DNA from: Xiphophorus maculatus
Lineage: Eukaryota; Chordata; Actinopteri; Cyprinodontiformes; Poeciliidae
Direction of reading: 5' to 3'
DNA length: 64,000 nucleotides
Assembly: GCF_002775205.1 (NCBI RefSeq)
Contig: NC_036453.1
Location: 28,745,213-28,809,212 of the forward strand
Position numbers and translations under genes: made by a program. Shown one piece after another: positions 48,201 through 58,968 of the stretch (the stretch's first letter is position 1; every line of letters starts with the position of its first letter). The notes beneath the pieces were generated by a model, which was not told the DNA's origin, ran no database searches, and saw only the letters and a program-made list of their open reading frames with translations.

Positions 48201-49126
48201 TGTGAAAAGACGAGTTTTACACTTTGTTTTAAATAGGAATTTAATGCATTTTGAATTGCATTGTATTTTGCGCAATTAAGTCTAATTCCAAAACGAATTG
48301 AAAATAAACATACGTTTCTTCTTCCGAACTGTGTGGATGGCAGCAGTTATGTGGTTCTGAGTAAACAAAAAGGCAACAATTTGTAACAAATTTTAAACAG
48401 AAAAAATCACAAAAACATGTGGGAAAGGGAACCTTTTATTTACCTTTACATGAAATGTGTCTTTGTCTTAAGCAGAAGATGATATTCAGACACACAGAGA
48501 TTAGCAAGGCCAGAGATACCACCACCAGGGCTATATGTTCTAAACAGCAAACATGACATGACAAAAAAAACCCAACAACTTTAATCTGTGTTGAAATTAA
48601 GATTGAAATATTTGTAAATTTACGTCTTCTTTACATCTTTTTGAAGTGTCATATTGAAAACATACTTTTAAGCTTGTGACAAACACCCAACAACTGACAA
48701 TTGCAGTCTGAGATTCTTCATGACAAATTGAAAACAATTTGTCGTTTTAGCCACTGAAAGAAATAATGCAGTGCTGAACAATAGTTATTTCTGTACCCCT
48801 GTTTTTTTTGTGTTCCTTTATCATTTGTCTCCTTATTTACCACAAAAAAAAAAAAACAAGGAGACAAGTTAGGATTCTTTCTTTAAAAATCTGATTTTTG
48901 TTGTGACTTTGTGCATATTCCTGTGTAAGAAACACAAAGACGTTTCATTGCCACTATTTTCTTTCCTGTGACCTTTTCTCTTGACACGTTTTTTGCTCAA
49001 TTCGTGATCTGGCCTTTGCGACATTCAGATTGACGGTAAAATGTCCTTGAATTATGTATATATTATAAAACGTATTGTGTCTTTCTGCTGTACAAATTTA
49101 AAACAAATGTTCTTACCTGATCCCAT
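45253..49126 (-). CDS. trat1: TRAT1-like T-cell transmembrane adaptor
   Basis: Six exons: 49117-49126, 48444-48539, 48314-48356, 48065-48189, 47628-47686, 45253-45747. They give 275 residues, against about 186 in human. There is a five-residue outside segment, one transmembrane helix (about 6-27), a cysteine group just inside (Cys34, Cys40, Cys41; possible palmitoylation), then a long cytoplasmic tail with phosphotyrosine motifs. These are Tyr58 (YIGN), Tyr83 (ENPIYGNI), Tyr98 (FYETM, a PI3-kinase p85-type YxxM), Tyr119 (LNYASLD) and Tyr187 (SIYLNS, Grb2-type YxN). Human TRAT1 has the same order of PIYGN, YxxM and CYASLD followed by a basic run. That order plus the CD96 neighbour is my basis. 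In mammals TRAT1 associates with the TCR-CD3 complex and recruits PI3-kinase. The extended acidic C-terminus is additional. An alternative is another TRAP-family adaptor (SIT1, LAX1). Confidence 0.75.
46074..46200 (-). pseudogene. Tc1-like transposase relic in the TRAT1-like gene
   Basis: The minus strand gives fragments reading DEMRPKLNCL, then KEPNPAHKTLSLL and TMGVAAMLW, spaced as in the mid-part of Tc1 transposases (DETKxxLFG, then VKHGGGSVMVW) with stops between. It is a small fossil in the last intron. Confidence 0.55.
46204..46236. repeat. 12-bp perfect inverted repeat
   Basis: TTGCCTCGACCA (46204-46215) and TGGTCGAGGCAA (46225-46236) flank a 9-base loop immediately next to the Tc1 relic. 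It may be a remnant of the element or an independent hairpin. Confidence 0.8.
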
Positions 49127-49920
49127 TTCTCCGGTTGTCCTTAACTAAGCTGGTTGTCTCGTTGTCACAGTTTTCCTCATTCTATGGGGCATCACTGCGC
49201 TCCGTTGGTGAGGTATACTACACCGTCTATTTTTACCCCGCCTCTGCTCCCTCTCTGCTTTCACATTGCTTTGAAAACTTGCTGCTTTTCAGTTACAAAC
49301 AGGAAACAATGTAACCTCATTTTGAAGCAGATTGCCTCAATGCCATTTGGGGGGGAACAATATAATTTCATCATATCACCTAAGCTTAGCATAAAATTTT
49401 ATCAACATGAAGTAAAAGGAGGACATTAAAGTTAGGTTGCCAGAGCAGATAGTTGTTGTTGATGTTAAGACCAGCTGTTCAGTCAGCAAAACCATTTTTT
49501 TTTACTTTGATTATTCATTATATTTGCATTTTCACGGTGAGGATGCAACTATCAGCACTTGCCCAAATTTCTTTTTCTACAGTACAATATCACTTTACTG
49601 TTGTAAAACTGAAAAGCAGCGCAGATGGTGTATCTCGAATTTATATCTTGCATGCGCAATAGCATGTGGTTTTGCAAGTGTGGTCGGAAAATCAGAAAAA
49701 AAACCTGCTGTCGTGAATTTTTTCTCTGTAAAACTAAATAGGAAACGGTGTGTGTGAATACATTGTACACACGTCCGTGTTAGTATATTGTGACAACATT
49801 TGGGTGAGGTTGCGAGAGTTGGGGGTGGAATTTATGTAGAGTACATTTAATTTTCATTCAATTTTAATTTTAATTGACGAAAATGAATTGCAAAAGAAGA
49901 AGGAAAAAAATATACCAGGT
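49127..49920. other. Upstream region of the TRAT1-like gene
   Basis: This should contain the promoter of the TRAT1-like gene on the minus strand. Small open frames on the plus strand (49154-49429, 49437-49757) show no recognisable domain or splice context. The region is AT-rich. Confidence 0.35.
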
Positions 49921-49925
49921 TTGAT

Positions 49926-50846
49926 AGTTTGTGGTGAATCTGTTTGCTAGCCTTTACGTTCATTGTGGTTTGTGGTTTTAGCCCTGCTTTGTCAACAGAA
50001 GCGTCAATTTGTGGTAGCTGTGGACAACAGTGGTCTTTGATATTGGGCTCCTCGTCTATTGACAACAAAAACAGCTACATCAAAGAGCCTCACTGGGCTT
50101 TCAGGCTGAAAATCCTCATTCATAAGTTTCATAAATGGGATCCAGGAATGCAATGTCAATGTCATTGACAAATGTGAAGTAGAAAAACATAGGAATTATA
50201 CATTGTCTGATTTCCTGAGCCAAAAAGGACAAATATGAAAAATGTATAAATGGGAAATTTGTTGACAAATATTTGCAAATGCAATAGTTGAGTAAAATGG
50301 TTCTCAATAAGTTTATTGTAAAATTATCATCAAACATAAACGGTCAAACCAATTATTTAATAATTCTGGAGAAAAGTTTAAAGTCAGTGCAATAGCTTTC
50401 ACGAACACTATCAACAGTCAAACATGGTGGATGGGGCTGTTTTGCTGCCATAGATACCAGCGCTTCACACAAGGTGGCTGAATGAGATGCCAATCATTTC
50501 TTGATTTGAAAAGAAGAAAATTTGAGGCAAATCATTAAAAGCCCAATAACATGGCCTCCATGCCAGTGATGCATGTATTTAAACTTCTGACTGACACGGC
50601 ACGTGTCTAACCTTTATCACTTGCTGAATATTTTGCCTAAAAAGTGAGAATTTGTGCCTTGTCTTTGGGACTATGTGGTGAATATGTTAACTTGCTGTGG
50701 TTTGTAGGGTTTAGCCTAGCTTTACAAGTGGCATTAACATTGGACCTCTGGTTATATAAACCATATAAACAGCTACATCAGAAGAGCTCCAATGGGCCTC
50801 ATGGCAGGAAATCCTAATTCACTGGTTATAAAGATGGAAAATCATA
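49926..50846 (+). repeat. Diverged direct repeats flanking a transposase-like relic
   Basis: A unit at about 49926-50150 and another at about 50672-50846 share the same order of words: GTGGTGAAT, TTTAGCC, ACAGCTACATCA, GAGCC/GAGCT, GGGC, GGAAAATCCT-type and ATAAA-ATGG. Between them, near 50420, the plus strand reads VKHGGWGCFAA, similar to Tc1 VKHGGGSVMVWGCF. The arrangement could be a duplicated element or two copies of one repeat family. Boundaries are approximate. Confidence 0.45.
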
Positions 50847-51363
50847 AATATAGTTATACAGATGACAGTGGGCGGTCATTAGAGGATGCAGGAAACAAAT
50901 AGAAAACACACTCTGAAACGAAGCTTCCACAAGAAAACACAGTGGTTTTCTATCATTTACAGGCATAAAATAAGCCCTTAAAAATGTCTCAGTCAGAGTC
51001 AAAATGATTTTCCTTTTATTTACAACTTTTATGAACTTGCTGCATTTGATACATTTAGCAAAACACACTGAAACTGCATTATACAAATGTACAAAAAAAG
51101 AACACAAAGAGAACAGTTTCATACAAACGCACAATAAAACCAACTTGTGTATCTTAATATATATATATATTTTATTTAATCATCTTGATACCACTATGAT
51201 CACGGTGTACATCTATCCTACTGATGGTGGTGGTTGTGTCGCCCATTAAGGAATGTGTATCTTGACCCCATCTAGTGGGTGTGGTGTGAACTACATCTGT
51301 TTTCGAAAGGCGGAAGTGTTTGTTCAGAGAACTGAAAATATTTTGGCTGATAAACTCGATAAA

Positions 51364-51964
51364 GTTTATCAGCGGGAGCGGGAGGTCGACAGGCGGATTG
51401 GTGCAGCGTCTGCCGTTAAGCGGGCGTTGTACCGGTCCGTCGTGGTGAAGAAAGAGCTGAGCCAAAAAGCGAAGCTCTCGATTTACCGGTCGATCTACGT
51501 TCCCACCCTCATCTATGGTCATGAGCTTTGGGTCATGACCGAAAGAACGAGATCGCGGATACAAGCGGCCGAAATGAGTTTTCTCCGTAGGGTGGCTGGG
51601 CTCTCCCTTAGAGATAGGGTGAGAAGCTCAGTCATCCGGGAGGGACTCAGAGTAGAGCCGCTGCTCCTTCACATCGAGAGGAGCCAGTTGAGGTGGCTTG
51701 GGCATCTGGTCAGAATGCCTCCTGGACGCCTCCCTGGTGAGGTGTTCCGGGCACGTCCCACCGGGAGGAGGCCCCGGGGAAGACCCAGGACACGCTGGAG
51801 GGACTATGTCTCTCGGCTGGCCTGGGAACGCCTCGGGATTCCCCCGGAAGAGCTGGAAGAAGTGGCCGGGGAGAGGGAAGTCTGGGCCTCCCTTCTGAAG
51901 CTGCTACCCCCGCGACCCGACCTCGGATAAGCGGAAGAAGATGGATGGATGGATGGATGGATGG
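51364..51964 (+). mobile_element. 5'-truncated LINE with open RT C-terminal frame and 12-bp TSD
   Basis: AAACTCGATAAA flanks the element at 51352-51363 and 51965-51976, a perfect 12-bp duplication. The sense frame is open from the left edge to the stop at 51930. It encodes the C-terminal part of a non-LTR retrotransposon polyprotein: YRSIYVPTLIYGHELWVMTE, RWLGHLVRMPPGRLPGEVFR and RGRPRTRWRDYVSRLAWERL, the region after the reverse transcriptase core. It ends GGATAAGCGGAAGAAGATGG, then (GGAT)n. The intact frame and perfect duplication suggest a recent insertion. I do not assign the LINE clade with certainty. Confidence 0.9.
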
Positions 51965-51976
51965 AAACTCGATAAA

Positions 51977-52740
51977 TTGTAGGAATTTGTAGTAATTGTG
52001 CACTAAAAATATTCACCAGCTTATAGAACTGCTATATTTGAGTAGGCAACATGTAACAAAAACTCTTAGTTATTAGCATTTCTTTGGTTTGTTGCTTTTT
52101 TACAACATTGGGCAGTAATGGAATATAATCGTAGAATGAAATCAAATCTTTTAGAAATATTGAATTTGAACCACTGATGATGGCAACACAATGGTTGTTG
52201 ATAGTATTACTCTTTTGCGCCTATTGTTGCACTTTTATACCCTAGATTTACAAGCAATTTCAGCTACAAGATTAAAATAAGTAGTCAGCCTTTGACTAAC
52301 AGGAAAACATAAATTACATTCTTTTTATATTTATATAAAGCTGATTTAAAACATGGCAGCAATGCATAAGGATATTAGCTATCTCACCACCAGTGGGAAT
52401 TATAGCAACAGAGCTATATTTATTTATTTATTCATTCATTTTGATGTAGCCCTTTATAACGAAGATTATTCAATTGCAATCAAGAGGAATTTATTTCAAG
52501 ACTCTTTACACATGCTTCCAAAAGGTGCCAAATTGGCAGTGCCAGTAAATGTGGGGTAGAGGGCTGAGTCTGCGTGTGATCTCATAAAGATACGCCGTCC
52601 TGCTCTAATGAAAAAATTCTGGCACATGCGTCCACGCAGCAAAAGCACAAATATTTTCTTTCTGCGTAAAACACCTTTCAGCTGACCACAACAAGTACAA
52701 CAGATATTGCTGTCATACAAAACAAGTTACTATTTGTTTA
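51977..52740. other. Downstream region of the CD96-like gene
   Basis: AT-rich sequence between the LINE and the CD96-like stop codon, presumably its 3' UTR and beyond. No other feature is supported. Confidence 0.35.
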
Positions 52741-55700
52741 TCATACAAAAATTGGTCTCGTAGGGGCTGATAAAGAGTTGCACCTTGAAGTGGGGTAAAG
52801 CTGCGTCTCGCTTCGTCTTGCAGCAGTGTACTTGACAGGAGGTGGGGGAGGCTTGAACGAGGGTGGTAGGTCCATGCTGCAGGAGTGTGAGAGCAAAAGT
52901 ATTGATTGCCACCATTGGTGGACATTAAAATATGCACGAGTTACAGTTCAAAGCATGAGAGATGTTTGCATTTTTCATGTCTGTTAAATCAGTTTGGCTA
53001 CAGGGAACTGGCAAAAGACAAACATTTTAGTTTTACCTCTTTTTTATGAGTTGTTTCCTGTAAAGAATTGCAACCACGAGAATCAATAGCAGCAACAGAA
53101 CGATGATGAACACCAACAGGATATGACGCCGTTCGGTTTCTAAGGAGTAGATTGCATAAATAAGAATTGGTTATTTTGAGGATACAGGCAGCTACAGAGA
53201 AATTCCTGACATATTGATCATCTTGCCTCCAGATTCCACTCTTAATAAATGCAACACTATATTACAAAACTTTTAGCCTTGAGGCTGAAAAGTGTTACTT
53301 GTAATTCCCGTCCCTCGGTTGTCCATTAATTTTGGATGGTCCGTCTAATGAGTATTTCACCTGACAAGTAATCAAACATGAGGCTAAGAAAGTTAGAGTT
53401 TATAAAGATCCCATATTTGAGGAATTTGTGGCTTTTTGGAGTTTATTTTTTGTGCGTGTGATTTTGCTTCAAGCATGTCTTGTTCTTAAAATGTTTTTAT
53501 GGATTACCTTCTGACCCTTTGACCTGGCCTGGATTACAGCAAATCAATGTCTCCAAAGGCAAACAGAAGAATTCAAACTTTTTAAAAACAATAGCTTGTT
53601 TCAAATAGAAAGAAAATGTAGCTACCAGATGGAGACTTGCAATAAAATGATAATAATAAATGACTCCTTTTAGTATTAAAGTTAAATAAGCAAGATTGAT
53701 TGAGTATTACCTGTCTTTGTGCTGGTAATAGGGACAGTTGAAGTTGTTCCAGTACTTTCTATGCTTCCTGCTATCCCGGACTCCGTGGTGCTCATTGAGA
53801 AAATGTTCTCTGTGGGCTGTCTGTTAAATCTGGATTCATTCTTCGTGACATCACTAGCCGTTCTCTGTGTTGGTGTGAGCTCTGTCACGTCATTATTCAA
53901 CATGCTGGAGTTGAGTAGGAGATGGGTGATGGTTTGGGTGTCAGGGGATGATGGGACACTGACAGATGTTAAAGTTGCCGGAGGGGTTACATGCCCTGAA
54001 GCAGGGACTCTAACAGTGCTGGAGTATGGTTGAGTGGTCCATTGTGTGTCTGTTGAAAGTGTGGTGGTTAATGATATTGCAGCGCTGGTGTGCAATGAAT
54101 TAGTTGGATGCTGAGTTGACTCTGTTGGACCTGAAAGTGGGAAAACAAGAAATAAAAATCAAAATCAATGGCTTAGATAAATTAGGTTCTGTTTGTTACA
54201 TGACATAGGCTTATTAACTGCAGTAATAACCTATGAACCATGTGCAAAAAATGCAATTTAGCTAGGCCACTTTACCTAACATGCTTGTTTTTTTTCTGTA
54301 AGAGGAAACTGGAGTACCATGAAAAACCAAAGTAGGGATATTGCTACAAAGTCACCAATTTAATGAAATCAAATGTTCACTGTGGTCAAACTGTCTTTCA
54401 GGTGAGGGGATTGTTGCAAAGTCAGTTACTTGATTCTTACAGGTGAACTTCCACAAAAAAAATAAAACATGCAAATAAAAAAAAGGCTTTTTTCAAATAC
54501 TTAAAAAAAAAAAAAAAGATGTCTTAGTTATTAACAGAATCACCAAAGATAAATTTGCCTTCCAAACAATTCATGTTAAAAATAGCTTTTTGCAATTAAG
54601 GCTTTGCCTTTTTGATCAGAGTCGAGGAACATTTGATATTAATTTGTGAATTCTCCCTTTCCCAAGGTATAAATACACTATAACATAGAGAAAGTTCTTG
54701 TAGCCACTTTTTAAGATTGGAAAGACAAAAGGATTTGCCATTTAAGGAAGAAGATGGATGCTGATCCTCTCAGTTCAGAAATTTCATACAAAAACTATAC
54801 TTACTTGCCAAAACAAGTTTAGTCAGAGCAAATAAAAACACATTTTGAAGGAGGAATATTTCTTTAAGAGTGAATACAATGTTTAACAATGAAATTTGGC
54901 TTTGTCCAGAGGCAACATAATTATTATTTGGGGGGGGTCCATTGAAGGTCGCGACTTAGCATCTTTTGTTTCAATAGTCCACACATTAAAATGTACAAAA
55001 AAATCCAGACTGTGAATAACTTCACGCTTGGTGAGACTTTTTAAGGTTGTGCTAAAATCTTCTAACAAACAAACATGACATAACCCATAATCGCATGTTT
55101 ACTAATGATCGATGTTTATCTGTTGCGGTGGTTAGTTGGAAAACTGAGCAGTTTGGTATAGCAGTCTCCTTTGAAGCACCATTCAGTTTGTTTTAGCTGC
55201 TTCTTGCTGTACTTCTCTACTCTGACCAATAGACTGTGCTCTCGCATCACTCCGTTTCTCTGTTTATTTCTGTGGTTTGAACATGGAGCTGAAGGAGAGG
55301 AAAGAACTTTTGACACCTAGATGGTTTACCTGTAGTTATTTATGAAACATGTATATGGACTGACATGTAGACATTATTTTCTCACTTGACTACAGCCAAC
55401 TCACAGTAGTTGTAAAATTGTATTGTTAAAAGACACAGATGGATTTGGGGATGAATTAAATCCCGTGAGTTCTGTATCACATGAACTCAGTTTAATTTTC
55501 ACGCATATCTCTTTGAACAACTGATTTGCAGAAAAAACAGTTGGGTTCTGTTTTTTGTTTTATTTTTTTAAATTCTCAATCTATTCACAGTTACTTCCTC
55601 ATGACCTGCATGACAGCTTTAAATCCTTTGAATCACTATCATCCCTTTCAGCTAATTAAAATTAAAAATGAGTAAGCTACAGCATAATAATGGAAGTTCA

Positions 55701-58700
55701 AGTATCAGCTTTTTGATCCAGTACAGCTTATTAAGACATTCAATCTCTTTGGCCCAGAGTCAGATTGTTAATCCAGTCCTGAGGATCTGACGAAATTGAG
55801 TATGACACAAAGAAGCAGTTAGGAGCAAAGAAATGGGGAGGCTCACCTGTCCTTAAAATGGTGGTTGTAGTCAGCACAGAGATAATAAAATCTTTATGCA
55901 GACTTTTGTCTCCTGTGTTGACTGTCAGGTTGTAAATTCCTGCATGGGCTTCTGTCACCTCCCAGAGCTCCAGGGATTCATTGTCTGACACAAACTTGTT
56001 GTTCTATGCCAGAAATAGATAGCTTAGAACATACAAATCTTGCTGTGAAAGTAGTTTTGCATTTACACTTAATACCAGATCATTTTACACAGTACATTAT
56101 ACAAAGCAACACATAAGGCTGGACAAAAAATCAATAACAATCTATATCACATTAGGCACGTTATCAAGATCAACCGAAAATACGTCAGATAGATTGTTTG
56201 ATCATTTCACTGAACATCAACCCAGAACTGCATAGCATTCTGGGGAACATAGACGGAGAAAGGCTTTGGCCACTCAACCTCTCAAGGTCAGCTAAGCCAG
56301 GTGGTTGACATCAACTACGTCACTCACTCTGTGGTGTAAGCTAACAACAACCTGTTGCATAATTTGCTCAGCAGTCATTTAAGGTTTTGCCACCATGCCT
56401 CATAACTGCTTAAGAAAATGTCTTCCCAAAATGGTATAATGGCTGGAATTTCCCATGGCACTTATGTTTGGCAGAGTGCCCTCTCTAGGTTGAGGACTAA
56501 ATCCTGCCCCAAATGCAGGAGTTTAAGTATATCTGGGTCTTGTTCATGAATGAGGGGAAAATGGAGCAAGAGATCAATAGATAGATAGGTGCGGTGTCTG
56601 CAGTGATGCTAGTGCTGTACCAGTCTGTTGTGGTGAAAAGAGAGCTGAGTCAAAAGTTGAAGCTTTTGCCCTACTGGCCGGTCTATGTTCATCTATGGTC
56701 ACAAGCTCTGGGTAGTAACTAAAAAACAAGAGTGCGAATAAAAGCGGTCAATAAGTTTCCTCTGTTGGGCATCCGGGCTGTCGTTCAGAGAAAGGGTAAG
56801 AAGCTGGTCATCCAGGAGGACCAGCGGCTCAGAGTGGACCCACCTCTCCTCCATATCAAGAGGAGCCAGTTGCAGAGGATTGGGCATCTGGTTAGGATGC
56901 TTCCAGGACGCATCCCTGTTGAGGTGTTCCGAGCACGTACCAAGGGAAGAGCCAGGACACGCTTGAGGGAATACGTTTCTCAGCAGGCTTGGGAATGCCT
57001 GGGAATTCTCCCAGAGGAGCTGACCCAAGTGGCTGGGGAGAGGGAAGTTTAGACCTCTCTGCTTACACTGCTGCCCCTGCGACCTGAACCGGATTTCTTT
57101 TTTCTCTTCTCTTGTTGACCCAAAGCCCTTTAACTTTGGGTCAACAAGTTTTTCCATCATTAAGCTGTTCCTGTTTTCTACCAGGTACAAAAAATGGTGC
57201 CATAATGCAATTTAAAAATGTTGCTTGCCTAACTGAATGTTGTCAGCCAGTGTGATCTTTTCCATTAGTCACTTCCATCATACAACTGGACAAAAAGTCA
57301 AAAACTGCTTCCTTTTTTAATTCAAAATTCAAATCTAAAATGTAGGCACAGGGTGTTAAGCTTTAAGATAATATAAGAAAGCTCAGCTGGAGACTGCAAC
57401 TCCAGGGCAAAGTTTTGGGAAAATAGGCAGCACTTTTCCCACGCCTAAATGGTTGGCATGGGAGGTTCAAGTGTTCCTCAAACATGTATGACACAGTTGA
57501 GGCAACACTCTAGGTATGTTTTTTTGATAATGGAATAACATTAAAACATGATATAAAGCTAAAAAAAAGTACATTTTACATTACATCCCTCCAACCCCTG
57601 TTTAAACGTTCTTGCAGTTATCCCTTTGCACTGACTTTGATGCGAAGTACATAATGGTTTGGAGAAAAGCTGATATAAAAGTATTATGTGGTTGCAGCTT
57701 TTTTGTAGAAAATGAAATTTTCCCTTTTTCTAACATGTTCTACAAAACTCTTCCAACAAATTTGTACCTAATTTTTATTCACTGCACTTACACTTCACTT
57801 CAGTGGAAATTCAGACAAGAACAGCCATGAAGGGATTATGAATTACTTTCCATTCAGGGTAACATAAAGAAATTACATCTTTTTTGTTTTGTTTAGTTCT
57901 TTTTTATATCTATACATTTCACTTACCTTGGTCCACTTGTACTGTGCTTTGGAGTTGACTGTGCATTTAACTGTAGCGTTGTCTCCAATGTGAACCTCAA
58001 CAAGTTTATCAGTATTGCACAATAGTTTGAGCTCATCTGGGGAGAAAATTTTAGATAAATATGAAATCTGTACAAATCAACAATGAAGCAAAAGCCATAA
58101 AATGATTTGTTGCTTCAGTCCAAGCCCACATAAAAACTGACAATGTGATCTGTCCTACACTAACATAGTTATAGATTCCTCATAAAAACTGTTATAGTGT
58201 CTGGGAAACAATAACTTTTTATACAGAAATAATTTACATTGTGCTGAGATACAAGCATTTTGCTTCTTTTTTTTCTTTTTTTTTTTTTTTACAAATAAGC
58301 AAGCAGGCTTACCTTTCACTGTTAACTTTGTTTTATTCCTAAAAGAACCTAAAAGAAATGTCGAGATCTCACAGATATAGATTCCACTGTTCCATTTGTT
58401 CACCCAAGGAAGGTGTAGATATGAACCAATTAACTTGTTTGCATAATTTTTCTTCTGTTGGATGGTCACGTTAGGCCAATACTGGTGAGGTCCATAATTG
58501 AGGTCATACACAGCAAGGTTTGTTCCTTCACTTTTCATCCATTTAATTCCGACAATCATGTGATCAGCACCATCTTTCACGAAGCAAGGTAAGGTAATGT
58601 TCTGACCCACCTCAGCTTCCATTGTTTCATTAAAAAACAGCTCAACATTCTTGGCTCCTGTTAAGTAGATCAGATAATGTTGAAAGTAAAAAGAAAAAGA

Positions 58701-58968
58701 AAAGTGAGGAGACAAAAATCTATTGCATTTTAAAGCAAAAAAGGCTGCTGGGCACTATGATGTAGACAAATAAAGTACATTGCTAGCGATGTAACCTGTG
58801 ACTCCAGACATCAACAGACATTTTAAATCAAATGGTTAACATCTTACCATTGCTGGTATATTAACTAGAGCACATGTGCAAGTGCACTGGATTACCTTGG
58901 AGAAAAGAAGCAAGGAGCAGAAGAGAGTAGGCTGTCCCCAGTATACATCCAGCCATGTTTGTACTCAT
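52741..58968 (-). CDS. cd96: CD96 (TACTILE)-like immunoglobulin receptor
   Basis: Seven exons: 58896-58968, 58313-58657, 57927-58036, 55847-56003, 53711-54130, 53037-53139, 52741-52876. They give 447 residues. A signal peptide comes first (1 to about 24; an alternative Met is at residue 5). An Ig V domain follows with Cys49, Trp64 and Cys120 (SGIYICEIS). A second Ig-like domain is split over two exons (Cys164, Trp174, but Leu202 where the paired Cys is expected). Next are a Ser/Thr/Pro-rich stalk of about 140 residues, a transmembrane helix (375-395), and a short tail. The tail reads LPPSFKPPPPPVKYT, nearly the human CD96 tail PPPFKPPPPPIKYT. That match, the V-domain plus mucin-like stalk layout and the TRAT1 neighbour identify it. 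Mammalian CD96 on T/NK cells binds the nectin-like PVR (CD155). The third Ig domain of human CD96 is absent and no YxxM or ITIM is visible in the tail. Confidence 0.8.
56440..57095 (+). mobile_element. Older, broken LINE copy in a CD96-like intron
   Basis: The same LINE family as at 51364 but diverged and starting further 5'. Stretches such as LLHIKRSQLQRIGHLVRMLP and RTRLREYVSQQAWECLGILP are recognisable among stops and frame changes. It lies in the intron between the two exons of the second Ig domain, antisense to the gene. The (GGAT)n tail is not preserved and I found no target-site duplication. Confidence 0.8.
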
